NCBI GenBank assembly: GCA_021295935.1
Contig: JAGWBL010000024.1
Location: forward strand, 1-9,872
Direction: 5' to 3'
Length of the DNA stretch: 9,872 nucleotides
Origin: Pseudomonadales bacterium
GTDB taxonomy: Bacteria; Pseudomonadota; Gammaproteobacteria; Pseudomonadales; Azotimanducaceae
The notes under the pieces were generated by a model that was given only the letters and a program-made list of their open reading frames with translations, was not told where the DNA came from and did not search any database. Shown one piece after another: positions 1-7,043 of this stretch. The position numbers and the translations under genes were made by a program. Each line of letters starts with the position of its first letter. Position 1 is the stretch's first letter.

Positions 1-765
1 AGTCTCGTCGTACTCGGACCCGACCGGGTCATCTTGGAGTTCGTAGCCCTTCTTGTTCTTGAGGTAGCAGGCTGTCAGTCGTTCTCTCGAGCGTGGCGTG
101 ACGCAAAACCCCGTGTCTCGCATTCCCAACGGCATGAGGACGTTCTCGTTCAGGAACTCGTCGAAGGGCTTGCCCGAGAGAACCTCCACCAAGTGGCCGC
201 AGACATCAGTGGCGACGCTGTAGCTCCACCGAGTGCCAGGATCGAAGAGCAGAGGCACCTTGACGAGCAAGGACGTGGTTTCCTTCAGCGTGTGCCGAAG
301 ATCGGTTGCAATCTTCAGCTTCCGATACATCGCATCCACCGGGTGGCGGTCCATGAATCCATAGGTGAGGCCTGCGGTGTGCGTGAGCAGGTGCTTGATG
401 CAGGGCTGTTCCGAGGCCTTGCGGGTCGACATGTGCTTGCCCTTGCCGGCTACGTAGACCTCCATGCCAGACCAGCCAGGAAGGAACTTGGAAACCGGAT
501 CGTCCAGTTGGAAGAGCCCGCGTTCGTACAGCATCATCATGCCAACGCTGGTGATCGGCTTTGTCATGGAATAGATGCGATACACGGAATCCCGTGCGAT
601 CTCCCTTCCACGCGACTCGTCCGCCATGCCGCTTGCATGGAAATACGCTTCTTGTCCGTGACGATGGACGAGGCAGGCGACGCTTGGAAACCGGCCCTCG
701 GAAACGCAGCGGTCCAGGTGCCGCGTCAGGTGAGCGAGCTTGGCGGAGGACAGTCCGAGACCCAC
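1..765 (-). CDS. Serine hydrolase, beta-lactamase/class C family (partial, C-terminus beyond left edge)
   Basis: This frame is open for 255 codons from a GTG at 765 to the window edge. The protein carries the family's nucleophile motif S-M-T-K inside RIYSMTKPIT (about residues 74-83). Downstream come HLLTHTAGLTYGF and a WSYSVATDVCGHLVE segment. In that segment YSV stands where true class C beta-lactamases have Y-x-N, the pattern of EstB-like esterases and related hydrolases. The Ser should be the acylated nucleophile, with Lys and Tyr as general bases. The substrate cannot be inferred; esterase or peptidase activity is more likely than antibiotic hydrolysis. No signal peptide is visible, so it is probably cytoplasmic. 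An in-frame TGA at 780-778 leaves GTG 765 as the first usable start, and the N-terminus GLGLSSAKLAHLTRHLDR matches the usual beginning of this family. The ribosome site is weak (GGAA). It is transcribed away from the operon at 987 and may be unrelated to it. Confidence 0.9.
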   Translation of the reverse strand, partial: MGLGLSSAKLAHLTRHLDRCVSEGRFPSVACLVHRHGQEAYFHASGMADESRGREIARDSVYRIYSMTKPITSVGMMMLYERGLFQLDDPVSKFLPGWSGMEVYVAGKGKHMSTRKASEQPCIKHLLTHTAGLTYGFMDRHPVDAMYRKLKIATDLRHTLKETTSLLVKVPLLFDPGTRWSYSVATDVCGHLVEVLSGKPFDEFLNENVLMPLGMRDTGFCVTPRSRERLTACYLKNKKGYELQDDPVGSEYDET

Positions 766-986
766 GATCGATTTCCATCACTCGCCAGCAGACGAAGGAA
801 AGCCATTGTAGAAAACAGGCAAATGTCAAGGCTGCCGCGTGAATTGGCCCGTCGGCCATGGCGGATCGGAGGACTTTCTCTGCGCAGCGGGGAGGGAGCC
901 GGGCTGCACGGCAGCTGATGCAGCGCTCCTTAGAATTGGAGCGGTCGGCATGAGGAGTCCGTACGGAAGTTCCGCTTCCGGCTCTC
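766..986. other. Divergent intergenic region
   Basis: This is the only non-coding stretch over 60 bases and must hold the promoters for the serine hydrolase (minus) and the long operon (plus). On the plus strand TAGAAT at 931-936 differs from the sigma-70 -10 consensus in one base, but the 17-base-spaced -35 position (ACGGCA) is poor. On the minus strand TTGACA (829-824) and TACAAT (810-805) are both good hexamers but lie only 13 bases apart. Neither is convincing. No operator-like repeats were found apart from the leader hairpin listed separately. Confidence 0.5.
964..980 (+). promoter_or_regulatory. Small hairpin in leader just before the operon's first start codon
   Basis: CGGAAG (964-969) and CTTCCG (975-980) form a perfect 6-bp stem with a 5-base loop, ending six bases before the GTG start at 987. 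The only strong Shine-Dalgarno-like sequence nearby is AGGAG at 953-957, 29 bases from the GTG and too far for normal use. If the stem forms, the unpaired distance drops to about 12 bases. The GGAAG inside the stem would be hidden. The complementarity is seen directly; a role in translation is inference. Confidence 0.35.
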
Positions 987-2414
987 GTGGAATTCGAATC
1001 GTATCCGTTGTCGGCGGAGATCTACGACGAACTGCTGTTCCCGGACGGCAGGCCCCGTCCGCAGGGTCGCCTCCTGTGGCGATACCTCCGAAGTCTCGCG
1101 CCGGACGCGCTGACGCGCATCCAAGAGACGGTCGCCAACACATTCCAGAGCGAGGGCATTTCCTTCACTGTCTACAGTGAAGAGGACATAGTTGAACAGA
1201 TCATTCCCATCGATTGCATTCCACGAGTCCTCGCGGCCTCGGAGTGGGAACAGCTCCGCGTCGGATTGACGCAGAGGATCAAGGCGCTCAACAAGTTCCT
1301 CGCCGACATCTACTCGGACTGGAAGATCGTCTCGGATGGCGTGATTCCGGGTGACATGATCACAGGATGTCCCCAGTACCGCGTGGAGATGCGCGGATTC
1401 TCCGCCCCTGGAGACACTTGGGTCGGAGTGTGCGGAACCGACTTGGTGCGGACGAACGAAGGGTTCCACGTGCTTGAGGACAACCTGCGCGTGCCATCGG
1501 GCGTGTCCTACATGATCGCCAATCGCGCGGCGGTCAAGAACATGATGCGCCGGGTTTTCAGGGCACACGGTGTTGAGCCGGTGGAGCATTACGGTGACGA
1601 GCTGAAGATCATCCTTGCGGAACTCGCCGGGAAGCAAGATCCATCGCTGGTTGTGCTTACCCCTGGGGTTTACAACTCGGCCTTCTACGAGCATGCGTTC
1701 CTTGCCAATGAGATGGGCGCGGAGCTGGTGGAGGGACGTGACCTGGTCGTCAGGAACGGCCACGCCTACATGAAGACCACTACGGGATTGAAGAAGGTGG
1801 ACGTGATCTATCGCAGAGTGGATGACGATTTCCTGGATCCCTTGGTGTTCAGGCCGGATTCCACCTTGGGGGTCCCGGGACTCATCGGTGCGGTTCGCAA
1901 CGGCGACGTGACGATCGTCAATGCGCCGGGCACCGGAGTAGCGGACGACAAGGCAATCTACACCTACGTTCCTGACATGATCCGGTATTACTTGAGCGAA
2001 GAGCCGCTGCTCGCGAACGTGCCAACCTATCTCTGTCGTAGACCGGAGGATTTGGAGTATGTTCTCGACAATGCGGAGCGGCTTGTCATCAAGATGGTCG
2101 GGGAATCGGGCGGCTATGGGATGCTGATCGGCTCGCAGGCATCCCGACAGGAACTTGATGAGTACTTGGCCGACGTGCGCGAGCGGCCCGAACAGTTCGT
2201 GGCCCAGCCGGAGCTCCAGCTCTCACGCGCGCCATGCGTGGTCTCCGGACGGCTTCAGCCGAGGCATGTCGATTTGAGGCCGTTCGTGCTGACAGGGAAC
2301 TCTGTGCGCATTGTGCCAGGGGCCTTTTGTCGAGTCGCCCTTCGCGAAGGCAGCCTGGTTGTGAACTCCAGCCAGGGCGGGGGCGGCAAGGACGTCTGGG
2401 TGCTCAAGCAATAG
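987..2414 (+). CDS. Circularly permuted ATP-grasp family protein (DUF404/DUF407 type)
   Basis: At 475 residues this is the family's usual full length. Recognisable conserved blocks include YDELLFPDGRPRP (13-25), IIPIDCIPR (72-80), GTDLVR followed by VLEDNLRVPSGVSYMIANR (150-180), LTPGVYNSAFYEHAFLA (224-240), VDVIYRRVDDDFLDPLVF (271-288), NAPGTGVADDKAIYTYVPD (312-330), the glycine loop SGGYGML (374-380), and RHVDLRPF with VVNSSQGGGGKDVWVL near the C-terminus. ATP-grasp enzymes join a carboxylate to an amine through an acyl-phosphate, so this one is predicted to be a peptide or amide ligase; its substrate is unknown. It is soluble with no signal peptide. It opens the operon, and its TAG stop shares one base with the next GTG start. 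An in-frame TGA at 951-953 precedes the gene and GTG 987 is the first standard start, although it lacks a well-spaced ribosome site. Family assignment is firm; function is from comparative genomics. Confidence 0.95.
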   Translation: MEFESYPLSAEIYDELLFPDGRPRPQGRLLWRYLRSLAPDALTRIQETVANTFQSEGISFTVYSEEDIVEQIIPIDCIPRVLAASEWEQLRVGLTQRIKALNKFLADIYSDWKIVSDGVIPGDMITGCPQYRVEMRGFSAPGDTWVGVCGTDLVRTNEGFHVLEDNLRVPSGVSYMIANRAAVKNMMRRVFRAHGVEPVEHYGDELKIILAELAGKQDPSLVVLTPGVYNSAFYEHAFLANEMGAELVEGRDLVVRNGHAYMKTTTGLKKVDVIYRRVDDDFLDPLVFRPDSTLGVPGLIGAVRNGDVTIVNAPGTGVADDKAIYTYVPDMIRYYLSEEPLLANVPTYLCRRPEDLEYVLDNAERLVIKMVGESGGYGMLIGSQASRQELDEYLADVRERPEQFVAQPELQLSRAPCVVSGRLQPRHVDLRPFVLTGNSVRIVPGAFCRVALREGSLVVNSSQGGGGKDVWVLKQ

Positions 2415-3367
2415 TGCTTTCACGTACAGCGCAAAACCTCTACTGGCTCGGTCGCTATCTCCAAAGGACGGAGCATGTGGGTCGTTTGATGCGCCTGCAA
2501 GTCGAGAGCTTGGTGGACAGGGCGGCGTCGGAAATCACGTTCGGCTGGCGCCGGATATTCGGCGCGCTGGACCAAGCCATGCCGACCACGGACAGCACGT
2601 TTCCGGTTTCGGACGAGTTTGTGCTGGCGGACGCTTTCACTCTAGCGGACTACATGACATTCGAGCGTCAGAATGCGGACTCGATATGGTCTTCGTTCCA
2701 CAGCGCACGGGAGAATGCCCGGCAGATTAGACATTGCTTGACGGAGGAGTTCTGGGGATGCCTGAACCTTGCCTGGTTGAGAGTCCGGGACTGCGACATA
2801 TCGGAAATCTGGGCGAGTTCTCCGTCCAGGTTCTACCGAGACCTGGTTGCGGACATGTACACCGTGTCCGGAGCAGCCTCCTCTACGATGTATCGAGACC
2901 AAGGCTGGATCTTTCTGGAACTGGGAAGGTGGCTCGAGCAGGTGCAGCAATTGAGCGCAACCATTCTTGCGCATGAAGCCGCCATTTCCTCAGAGCGCGA
3001 CGTCACGGACGCCGACTGGTTCAGCCTGCTTCGGCTTGCCCAGGCCGACGAGATCTACGAGGAGAGCTTCGGCCTGTCCATCGATCCGATGTTGGTGTAC
3101 CGGATGTTGGTGACCGATCGGCGATTGCCGGGGTCGCTGGCGAAGTCGGCGGCGCGGTTCCAGGAGAAGGTGCTCGACGCCGGCAACGGGCCGGACGAGG
3201 ACGCGGTCCTGGCGTTGCAACAAGGTGCTGCCGAGGTTCGCTCCAAGGTGGAACAGGAGTGGTCTTCACACGCATCTCGGGTCGAAGGCATGCGCTCCAT
3301 CCAGAACCAGGCGCTCTCGCTGAACGGACTGGTCCACAGCTCGTTCTTCTCGTACCTGCTCCCCTGA
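2414..3367 (+). CDS. Alpha-E domain protein (DUF403)
   Basis: The 317-residue product spans the whole alpha-E domain. It begins with the family signature LSRTAQNLYWLGRYLQRTEH. It also carries SIWSSFHSARENARQIRHCL (about 90-109), ending in EEFWGCLN, and GAASSTMYRDQGWIFLELGRWLE (153-175). It is predicted to be almost all alpha-helical with no membrane segment. Its biochemical role is unknown. It nearly always sits beside a circularly permuted ATP-grasp protein and a transglutaminase-like protein and is thought to be part of the same peptide-forming or peptide-modifying pathway. The open frame extends upstream to 2234, but GTG 2414 is the right start: it gives the conserved N-terminus and shares one base with the preceding stop codon, implying translational coupling. 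The upstream extension is only the ATP-grasp gene read in another frame. Confidence 0.94.
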   Translation: MLSRTAQNLYWLGRYLQRTEHVGRLMRLQVESLVDRAASEITFGWRRIFGALDQAMPTTDSTFPVSDEFVLADAFTLADYMTFERQNADSIWSSFHSARENARQIRHCLTEEFWGCLNLAWLRVRDCDISEIWASSPSRFYRDLVADMYTVSGAASSTMYRDQGWIFLELGRWLEQVQQLSATILAHEAAISSERDVTDADWFSLLRLAQADEIYEESFGLSIDPMLVYRMLVTDRRLPGSLAKSAARFQEKVLDAGNGPDEDAVLALQQGAAEVRSKVEQEWSSHASRVEGMRSIQNQALSLNGLVHSSFFSYLLP

Positions 3368-3372
3368 CCTGG

Positions 3373-3396
3373 TCCGGAAGGCTCTCTTGCTCCGGA
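3373..3396 (+). promoter_or_regulatory. Ribosome binding site and possible hairpin around a TTG start
   Basis: GGAAGG at 3376-3381 lies five bases before TTG 3387 and decides this start. Two copies of the self-complementary TCCGGA (3373-3378 and 3391-3396) flank it and could pair into a 6-bp stem. The 12-base loop would hold the start codon, and part of the Shine-Dalgarno sequence would be tied up. The sequences are seen; a regulatory role is speculative. Confidence 0.4.
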
Positions 3397-4253
3397 GACT
3401 GGCCCTCAGGCACGAAAACCACTACTCCTATTCCAGCGAAGTGGAACGCTCGCACATGTATCTCTGCCTGAAACCGAGACGCTCATGCAGCCAGGAACCG
3501 GACGCGTTCAAGATCGATGTGGAACCGCGCGGAGACCTCTTTCATACCGTAGACGGACTTGGAAACTTCCGGCATGTACTTCTCGTTTCCAGACCCCACT
3601 CCAACTTGAGCATCATCAGCACCGCCGAAGTGAGTCTCGCCGAGACTTCCCGGGAGAGTCCTGGCCGCCCGCGGTCGGGCGAGGATGGGTGGGAATCCCC
3701 TGGGATCGCGCTGCTCGCGGTGATGAAGCGCGATTCCGAACTGACCCGGCCCAGCGAAGAGCTGGATAGTTTCCTGGGAGAGGCGTGCTTGAAGCCGGCG
3801 TCTTCGGCACGAGAGACCGCACAGCGGCTTGAGAGCGGGCTCCACGAGTTGATGGACTACGTTCCAGGTTCGACGACGGTCCAGTCCACCGCACGGGAAC
3901 TGCTTGTGACGCGCAAGGGAGTGTGTCAGGACTTCACGCACCTGTCTCTTGCCATCCTGCGTCATTGGGGCATGCCTTGCCGCTATGTGTCGGGATACGT
4001 TTGGAATCCGGTGTGCGAACTGAACTCGCCCTTGGCGTCGCATGCGTGGGCGGAAGTGTGGGATGCGGATGCGCGACGGTGGGAGCCGTTGGACGCGACG
4101 AACCCGGCCAGCTCCAAGAGTGCGTACATCACGGTCGCGTATGGGCGAGACTACAATGACGTAGCGCCAACGCGAGGTGTCCATTCCGGCTTCGCCAACG
4201 CCCGCCTAGATGTTCGTGTAGACATCGGCGAACTGTCGGAGAACGCTCCATGA
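3387..4253 (+). CDS. Transglutaminase-like cysteine protease/transferase family protein
   Basis: The 288-residue protein has the two-part layout of bacterial transglutaminase-like proteins. A beta-rich N-terminal domain starts LRRLALRHENHYSYSSEV and runs to about residue 85. The papain-like transglutaminase core follows at about 140-255. The catalytic triad is visible: Cys180 in RKGVCQDFTHL, His219 in ASHAWAEVW, Asp236 in EPLDATN. Such enzymes cleave or transfer acyl groups at peptide or isopeptide bonds. No signal peptide is seen, so it probably acts in the cytoplasm with the ATP-grasp and alpha-E proteins, perhaps processing or attaching their product (inference from conserved neighbourhood). 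The TTG start is supported by GGAAGG five bases upstream and by the N-terminal homology; it follows the previous gene after 19 bases. Its TGA stop overlaps the next ATG by four bases (ATGA), coupling it to the signalling genes. Confidence 0.93.
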   Translation: MLRRLALRHENHYSYSSEVERSHMYLCLKPRRSCSQEPDAFKIDVEPRGDLFHTVDGLGNFRHVLLVSRPHSNLSIISTAEVSLAETSRESPGRPRSGEDGWESPGIALLAVMKRDSELTRPSEELDSFLGEACLKPASSARETAQRLESGLHELMDYVPGSTTVQSTARELLVTRKGVCQDFTHLSLAILRHWGMPCRYVSGYVWNPVCELNSPLASHAWAEVWDADARRWEPLDATNPASSKSAYITVAYGRDYNDVAPTRGVHSGFANARLDVRVDIGELSENAP

Positions 4254-5419
4254 AGCAAGAGTCGATCAAGATCCTTGTTGTTGATGACGAACCGGACCTC
4301 GAAGTTCTGATGCGTCAGAGAATGCGACGCGACATCCGGTCGGGGCGCTACAGCTTCGCGTTCGCCGCCAACGGCGCGGAGGCGCTCGAGGTGCTGCGGG
4401 CCCAAGACGACATCGATGTCGTGCTCTCTGACATCAACATGCCCAAGATGGACGGGCTGACGATGCTGTCCGAGATCGCAAAGATGGACCCGGACATGCG
4501 AGCGGTGATGGTTTCCGCCTACGGCGACATCGAGAACATCCGTTCGGCAATGAACTTGGGCGCCTTCGACTTCGTGACCAAGCCGGTGGATTTCGCAGAC
4601 CTGCGTCGCACTCTTGACCGCACCATTGAGAATCTTCAATCCTGGCGTGCAGCTCTCCTGGACAGGCACAAGCTTATGGCGCTGCAGAACGAACTCAGCG
4701 TGGCGCGGAACATGCAGCAGAGCATCCTGCCCAAAGAGTTCCCCGTCGATCGGCGCTACTCCATGTACGCCGACATGGAGCCAGCGCGCGAGGTGGGCGG
4801 GGATTTCTATGACATCCACAGCCTTCCTGACAATCGGGTCGGGTTCGCCATCGCCGACGTGTCTGGCAAGGGGGTGCCGGCTGCGCTTTTCATGATGTCG
4901 GCTCGCACGCTCCTCAAGGGCTCGGCATTGATGTTCAACACGCCGGAAAAGATCCTGGCCGAGACCAATAGCATCCTGAGTGACGACAACGAAGCCATGA
5001 TGTTCGTCACTGTCTGGTACGCGATCTACGATCCTGAGAGTAGGGAGCTCAGCTTTGCGAACGGAGGACACAATCCGCCGTTGCTCGTCCACCCGGACGG
5101 TTCGAGCAAGATGCTCCAATCGGACACCGGCGTGCCCCTTGGGATCGTAGGACGGACGAGTTTCGAACAGGTGAGCATCGAACTTGATGTCGGCGACACG
5201 CTGGTGCTGTATACGGACGGCGTAAACGAGGCCGAAAACCAGGACCGCGACCTTTACGGCATGGATAGATTCCAAGCGCTCTTCCAAGGTCGGGAACCGT
5301 TCGCTTCCGGCAAGGAGGCGAACGACGCGGTGTTTGAAGCGGTGCACGAGTTCGCCGCAGGCGCGGAGCAGTCGGACGACATCACCTGCCTGACGCTCCT
5401 TGTGAAGCCGGACGCATAG
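4250..5419 (+). CDS. Response regulator with PP2C/SpoIIE-type phosphatase output (RsbU-like)
   Basis: This 389-residue protein has an N-terminal receiver domain (about 6-125) with acidic pocket Asp12/Asp13, phospho-acceptor Asp61 in VVLSDINMPKMDG, Ser89, and Lys111 in VTKPVD. A helical linker follows (about 117-160, ending VARNMQQSILP). The C-terminal part is a PP2C-like serine phosphatase of the SpoIIE/RsbU class (about 165-387). Its metal-binding acidic residues are in EVGGDFYD (Asp185), IADVSGKGVPAAL (Asp203), LYTDGVNEA (Asp323) and QSDDIT (Asp376/377). Phosphorylation of the receiver is expected to switch the phosphatase, whose usual substrate is a phosphoserine STAS protein; two STAS genes lie at the right end of this window. 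GGAG at 4238-4241 stands eight bases before ATG 4250. The likely partner kinase is the histidine kinase at 7040, which has no receiver of its own. No DNA-binding domain is present. Confidence 0.95.
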   Translation: MKQESIKILVVDDEPDLEVLMRQRMRRDIRSGRYSFAFAANGAEALEVLRAQDDIDVVLSDINMPKMDGLTMLSEIAKMDPDMRAVMVSAYGDIENIRSAMNLGAFDFVTKPVDFADLRRTLDRTIENLQSWRAALLDRHKLMALQNELSVARNMQQSILPKEFPVDRRYSMYADMEPAREVGGDFYDIHSLPDNRVGFAIADVSGKGVPAALFMMSARTLLKGSALMFNTPEKILAETNSILSDDNEAMMFVTVWYAIYDPESRELSFANGGHNPPLLVHPDGSSKMLQSDTGVPLGIVGRTSFEQVSIELDVGDTLVLYTDGVNEAENQDRDLYGMDRFQALFQGREPFASGKEANDAVFEAVHEFAAGAEQSDDITCLTLLVKPDA

Positions 5420-5851
5420 ATGGGGCGCCGCTTGGTCGAGGTTCAGGTGCTAGACCTGAAGACCGAGCTCTCGGAGCTGTCAAAGATTCAGCAGGGGCTG
5501 GACACCTTCGTTGAATCGGGCCAACTTTCAGTTGCCGTTTCAATGAGTGTCATGCTGGCTCTTGAGGAGTTGTTCACCAACGTGGTGATGTACGGACACG
5601 GCGATTCGGGGATTCACGACGTGAGGATCACCCTGCGCGTTGTGGAGAACACGATGGAATGCGAGATCGTCGATGACGGCAAGCCATTCGATCCCACCGC
5701 AGAAGCGCCGATCGTGAATACGGACAGTTCTCTCCAAGAAAGGGTGATAGGCGGCCTCGGCATTCACTGTGCATTCTCGTTGATGGATGCCGCCTCATAC
5801 TCGCGTGAGGACGGAAAGAATCGGCTTGTGCTTCGCAAGAATCTCGGCTGA
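5420..5851 (+). CDS. Small HATPase protein, RsbW/SpoIIAB-like serine kinase (anti-sigma type)
   Basis: The 143-residue product is a stand-alone GHKL ATPase of the HATPase_c_2 group. The N box is LALEELFTNVVMYGHG (Asn54), the G1 box VDDGKPFDP (Asp85/86), and the G2 box GGLGIH (111-116). The C-terminus NRLVLRK is typical. There is no histidine for autophosphorylation. Relatives either sequester a sigma factor or other target, or phosphorylate a STAS antagonist on serine, opposing a PP2C phosphatase. The ATG begins immediately after the stop of the phosphatase gene with no gap, so the pair is expected to be co-translated. No sigma factor gene is adjacent, so the target controlled by this kinase is not evident. 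The ribosome site is weak, consistent with coupling. Confidence 0.9.
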   Translation: MGRRLVEVQVLDLKTELSELSKIQQGLDTFVESGQLSVAVSMSVMLALEELFTNVVMYGHGDSGIHDVRITLRVVENTMECEIVDDGKPFDPTAEAPIVNTDSSLQERVIGGLGIHCAFSLMDAASYSREDGKNRLVLRKNLG

Positions 5852-5870
5852 CGGCGGAGTGGGGCCACTC

Positions 5871-7043
5871 TTGAACGCTAGGATCTGCGTTGGGGCGTGG
5901 TTGCTTACTGTCAGCGCCATCTCGGCCGCGGCAGACGACGGGGTCTATCCGGACCGGGTTGTATTTGGCCAGTCGGCGGCCCTGGACGGCCCCGCCCGGG
6001 CGCTTGGCCAGAATATGCGCCTCGGCATCCGGGCGGCATTTGAGGAGGCCAACAGGAGTGGAGGGATCGCCGGGCGACGGCTGGAACTGATCTCGCTCAA
6101 CGACTCCTACGAGCCTGCAGAAGCGGTGATCAACACTCGAGCTCTCATTGAGAACCACAAGGTGTTCGCCCTGATTGGCGCCGTAGGCACCCCGCCCTCG
6201 AGGGCGGTCTTGCCAATTGTCAACGAGCATCAGATCCCCTACATCGGGCCATTCACCGGAGCCCAGTTCCTGAGGGAGGCGAAAGAACGGTTCGTGTTCA
6301 ACGTCCGCGCTTCCTACCATCAGGAAACCGAGATGATGGTCGAACGCCTGATTGCCGACCTGAACGTCTCCAGGATCGGGGTTCTGTACCAGGACGACAG
6401 CTTCGGTCGAGCGGGGCTACGCGGCGTGGTCCGGGCGCTGAAGAAGCGCGAGCTTGAGCTCTTGGCATCGTGCCCCTACCCTCGAAATTCCACCATCGTG
6501 AAGAAGGCGGTTCTCGAGCTGAGGGCTGCCAAGCCCGATGCGGTGATCATTGTTGGCTCGTACGCTCCCGCAGCGGAGTTCATCAAGTGGTGCCGACACC
6601 TCGGATTCAACCCCGTGTTCATCAACATCTCGTTCGTCGGCAGCGTGGCTCTGGCCAATTCGCTCGGCGACTGGGGTGAAGGAGTGTACGTGGCCCAGGT
6701 TGTTCCGTTCCCCTTCGCCACGGGCACGCCAACCAAGGTCGACGTGGTCGCCCGCTACAACGAGGCGTTGCTTGCCCTTCACGAGAGCGCCAGAGCCGGG
6801 TTCGGCTCCTTGGAGGGCTACCTTGTCGGACGACTGGCAATCCACATCGCGAGGCGTTGCGAAGTCGAGCTGACTCGTGGGTGCTTTCTCCAGGAAATGC
6901 GGAAGCCGGAACCGATCGACCTCGACGGATTCGTTCTGAAGTTTGGAGAGGACGACAACCAGGGATCCGACAGCGTGTTCTTCACTCGCCTGACGGCCGA
7001 TCAGCAATACTTCCCGGTTGAAGTGTTGAGACGGCAGCCGTGA
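5871..7043 (+). CDS. Periplasmic substrate-binding protein, branched-chain amino acid (LivJ/Peripla_BP_6) type
   Basis: The frame is open from 5787, but TTG 5871 is chosen. It lies past the preceding stop and yields a proper Sec signal peptide: basic start NAR, hydrophobic core, and an A-A-A/DD cleavage site near residue 21. There is no lipobox, so the mature protein of about 369 residues should be free in the periplasm. The fold is that of type I ligand-binding proteins: VVFGQSAALDGPARALG and GIRAAFEEANRSGGIAGRR near the start, then FALIGAVGTPPSRAVLPI, IPYIGPFTGAQFLR, IGVLYQDDSFGRAGL and PDAVIIVGSYAPAAEFIKWC. No permease or transporter ATPase is nearby. The next gene is a histidine kinase whose GTG start overlaps this stop by four bases, so the protein more likely presents a ligand to that kinase than to a transporter (inference). 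The ligand is unknown; amino acid-like or small aromatic/amide compounds are usual for the family. Confidence 0.9.
   Translation: MNARICVGAWLLTVSAISAAADDGVYPDRVVFGQSAALDGPARALGQNMRLGIRAAFEEANRSGGIAGRRLELISLNDSYEPAEAVINTRALIENHKVFALIGAVGTPPSRAVLPIVNEHQIPYIGPFTGAQFLREAKERFVFNVRASYHQETEMMVERLIADLNVSRIGVLYQDDSFGRAGLRGVVRALKKRELELLASCPYPRNSTIVKKAVLELRAAKPDAVIIVGSYAPAAEFIKWCRHLGFNPVFINISFVGSVALANSLGDWGEGVYVAQVVPFPFATGTPTKVDVVARYNEALLALHESARAGFGSLEGYLVGRLAIHIARRCEVELTRGCFLQEMRKPEPIDLDGFVLKFGEDDNQGSDSVFFTRLTADQQYFPVEVLRRQP

Noticed and set aside
805..829. Minus-strand TTGACA and TACAAT as a sigma-70 promoter for the serine hydrolase
   Set aside because: Both hexamers are good but the spacer is only 13 bases, well short of the required 16-18, so it is not called.
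206..859. 217-residue minus-strand open frame starting MADGPIHAAA, and a 294-residue plus-strand frame at 34-918
   Set aside because: Both are other-frame readings of the serine hydrolase. The frame starting at GTG 765 carries all the conserved motifs (SMTK, YSV, HLLTHTAGL).
950..952. ATG at 950 as start of the ATP-grasp gene
   Set aside because: It is out of frame with the ATP-grasp reading frame, which has an in-frame TGA at 951-953.
930..1763. Long minus-strand frames opposite the operon (for example 930-1763, 7001-7912, 8027-9040)
   Set aside because: Each lies fully opposite a strongly conserved plus-strand gene and shows no domain or ribosome site.
2234..2413. Longer start for the alpha-E protein at 2234
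   Set aside because: The extra 60 residues are Arg/Cys-rich other-frame translation of the ATP-grasp C-terminus; family homology begins exactly at GTG 2414.
4151..5347. 398-residue minus-strand open frame opposite the receiver-phosphatase
   Set aside because: Arg/His/Val-rich composition typical of the antisense of a GC-rich gene, with no recognisable domain. The plus strand encodes a clear receiver-PP2C protein.
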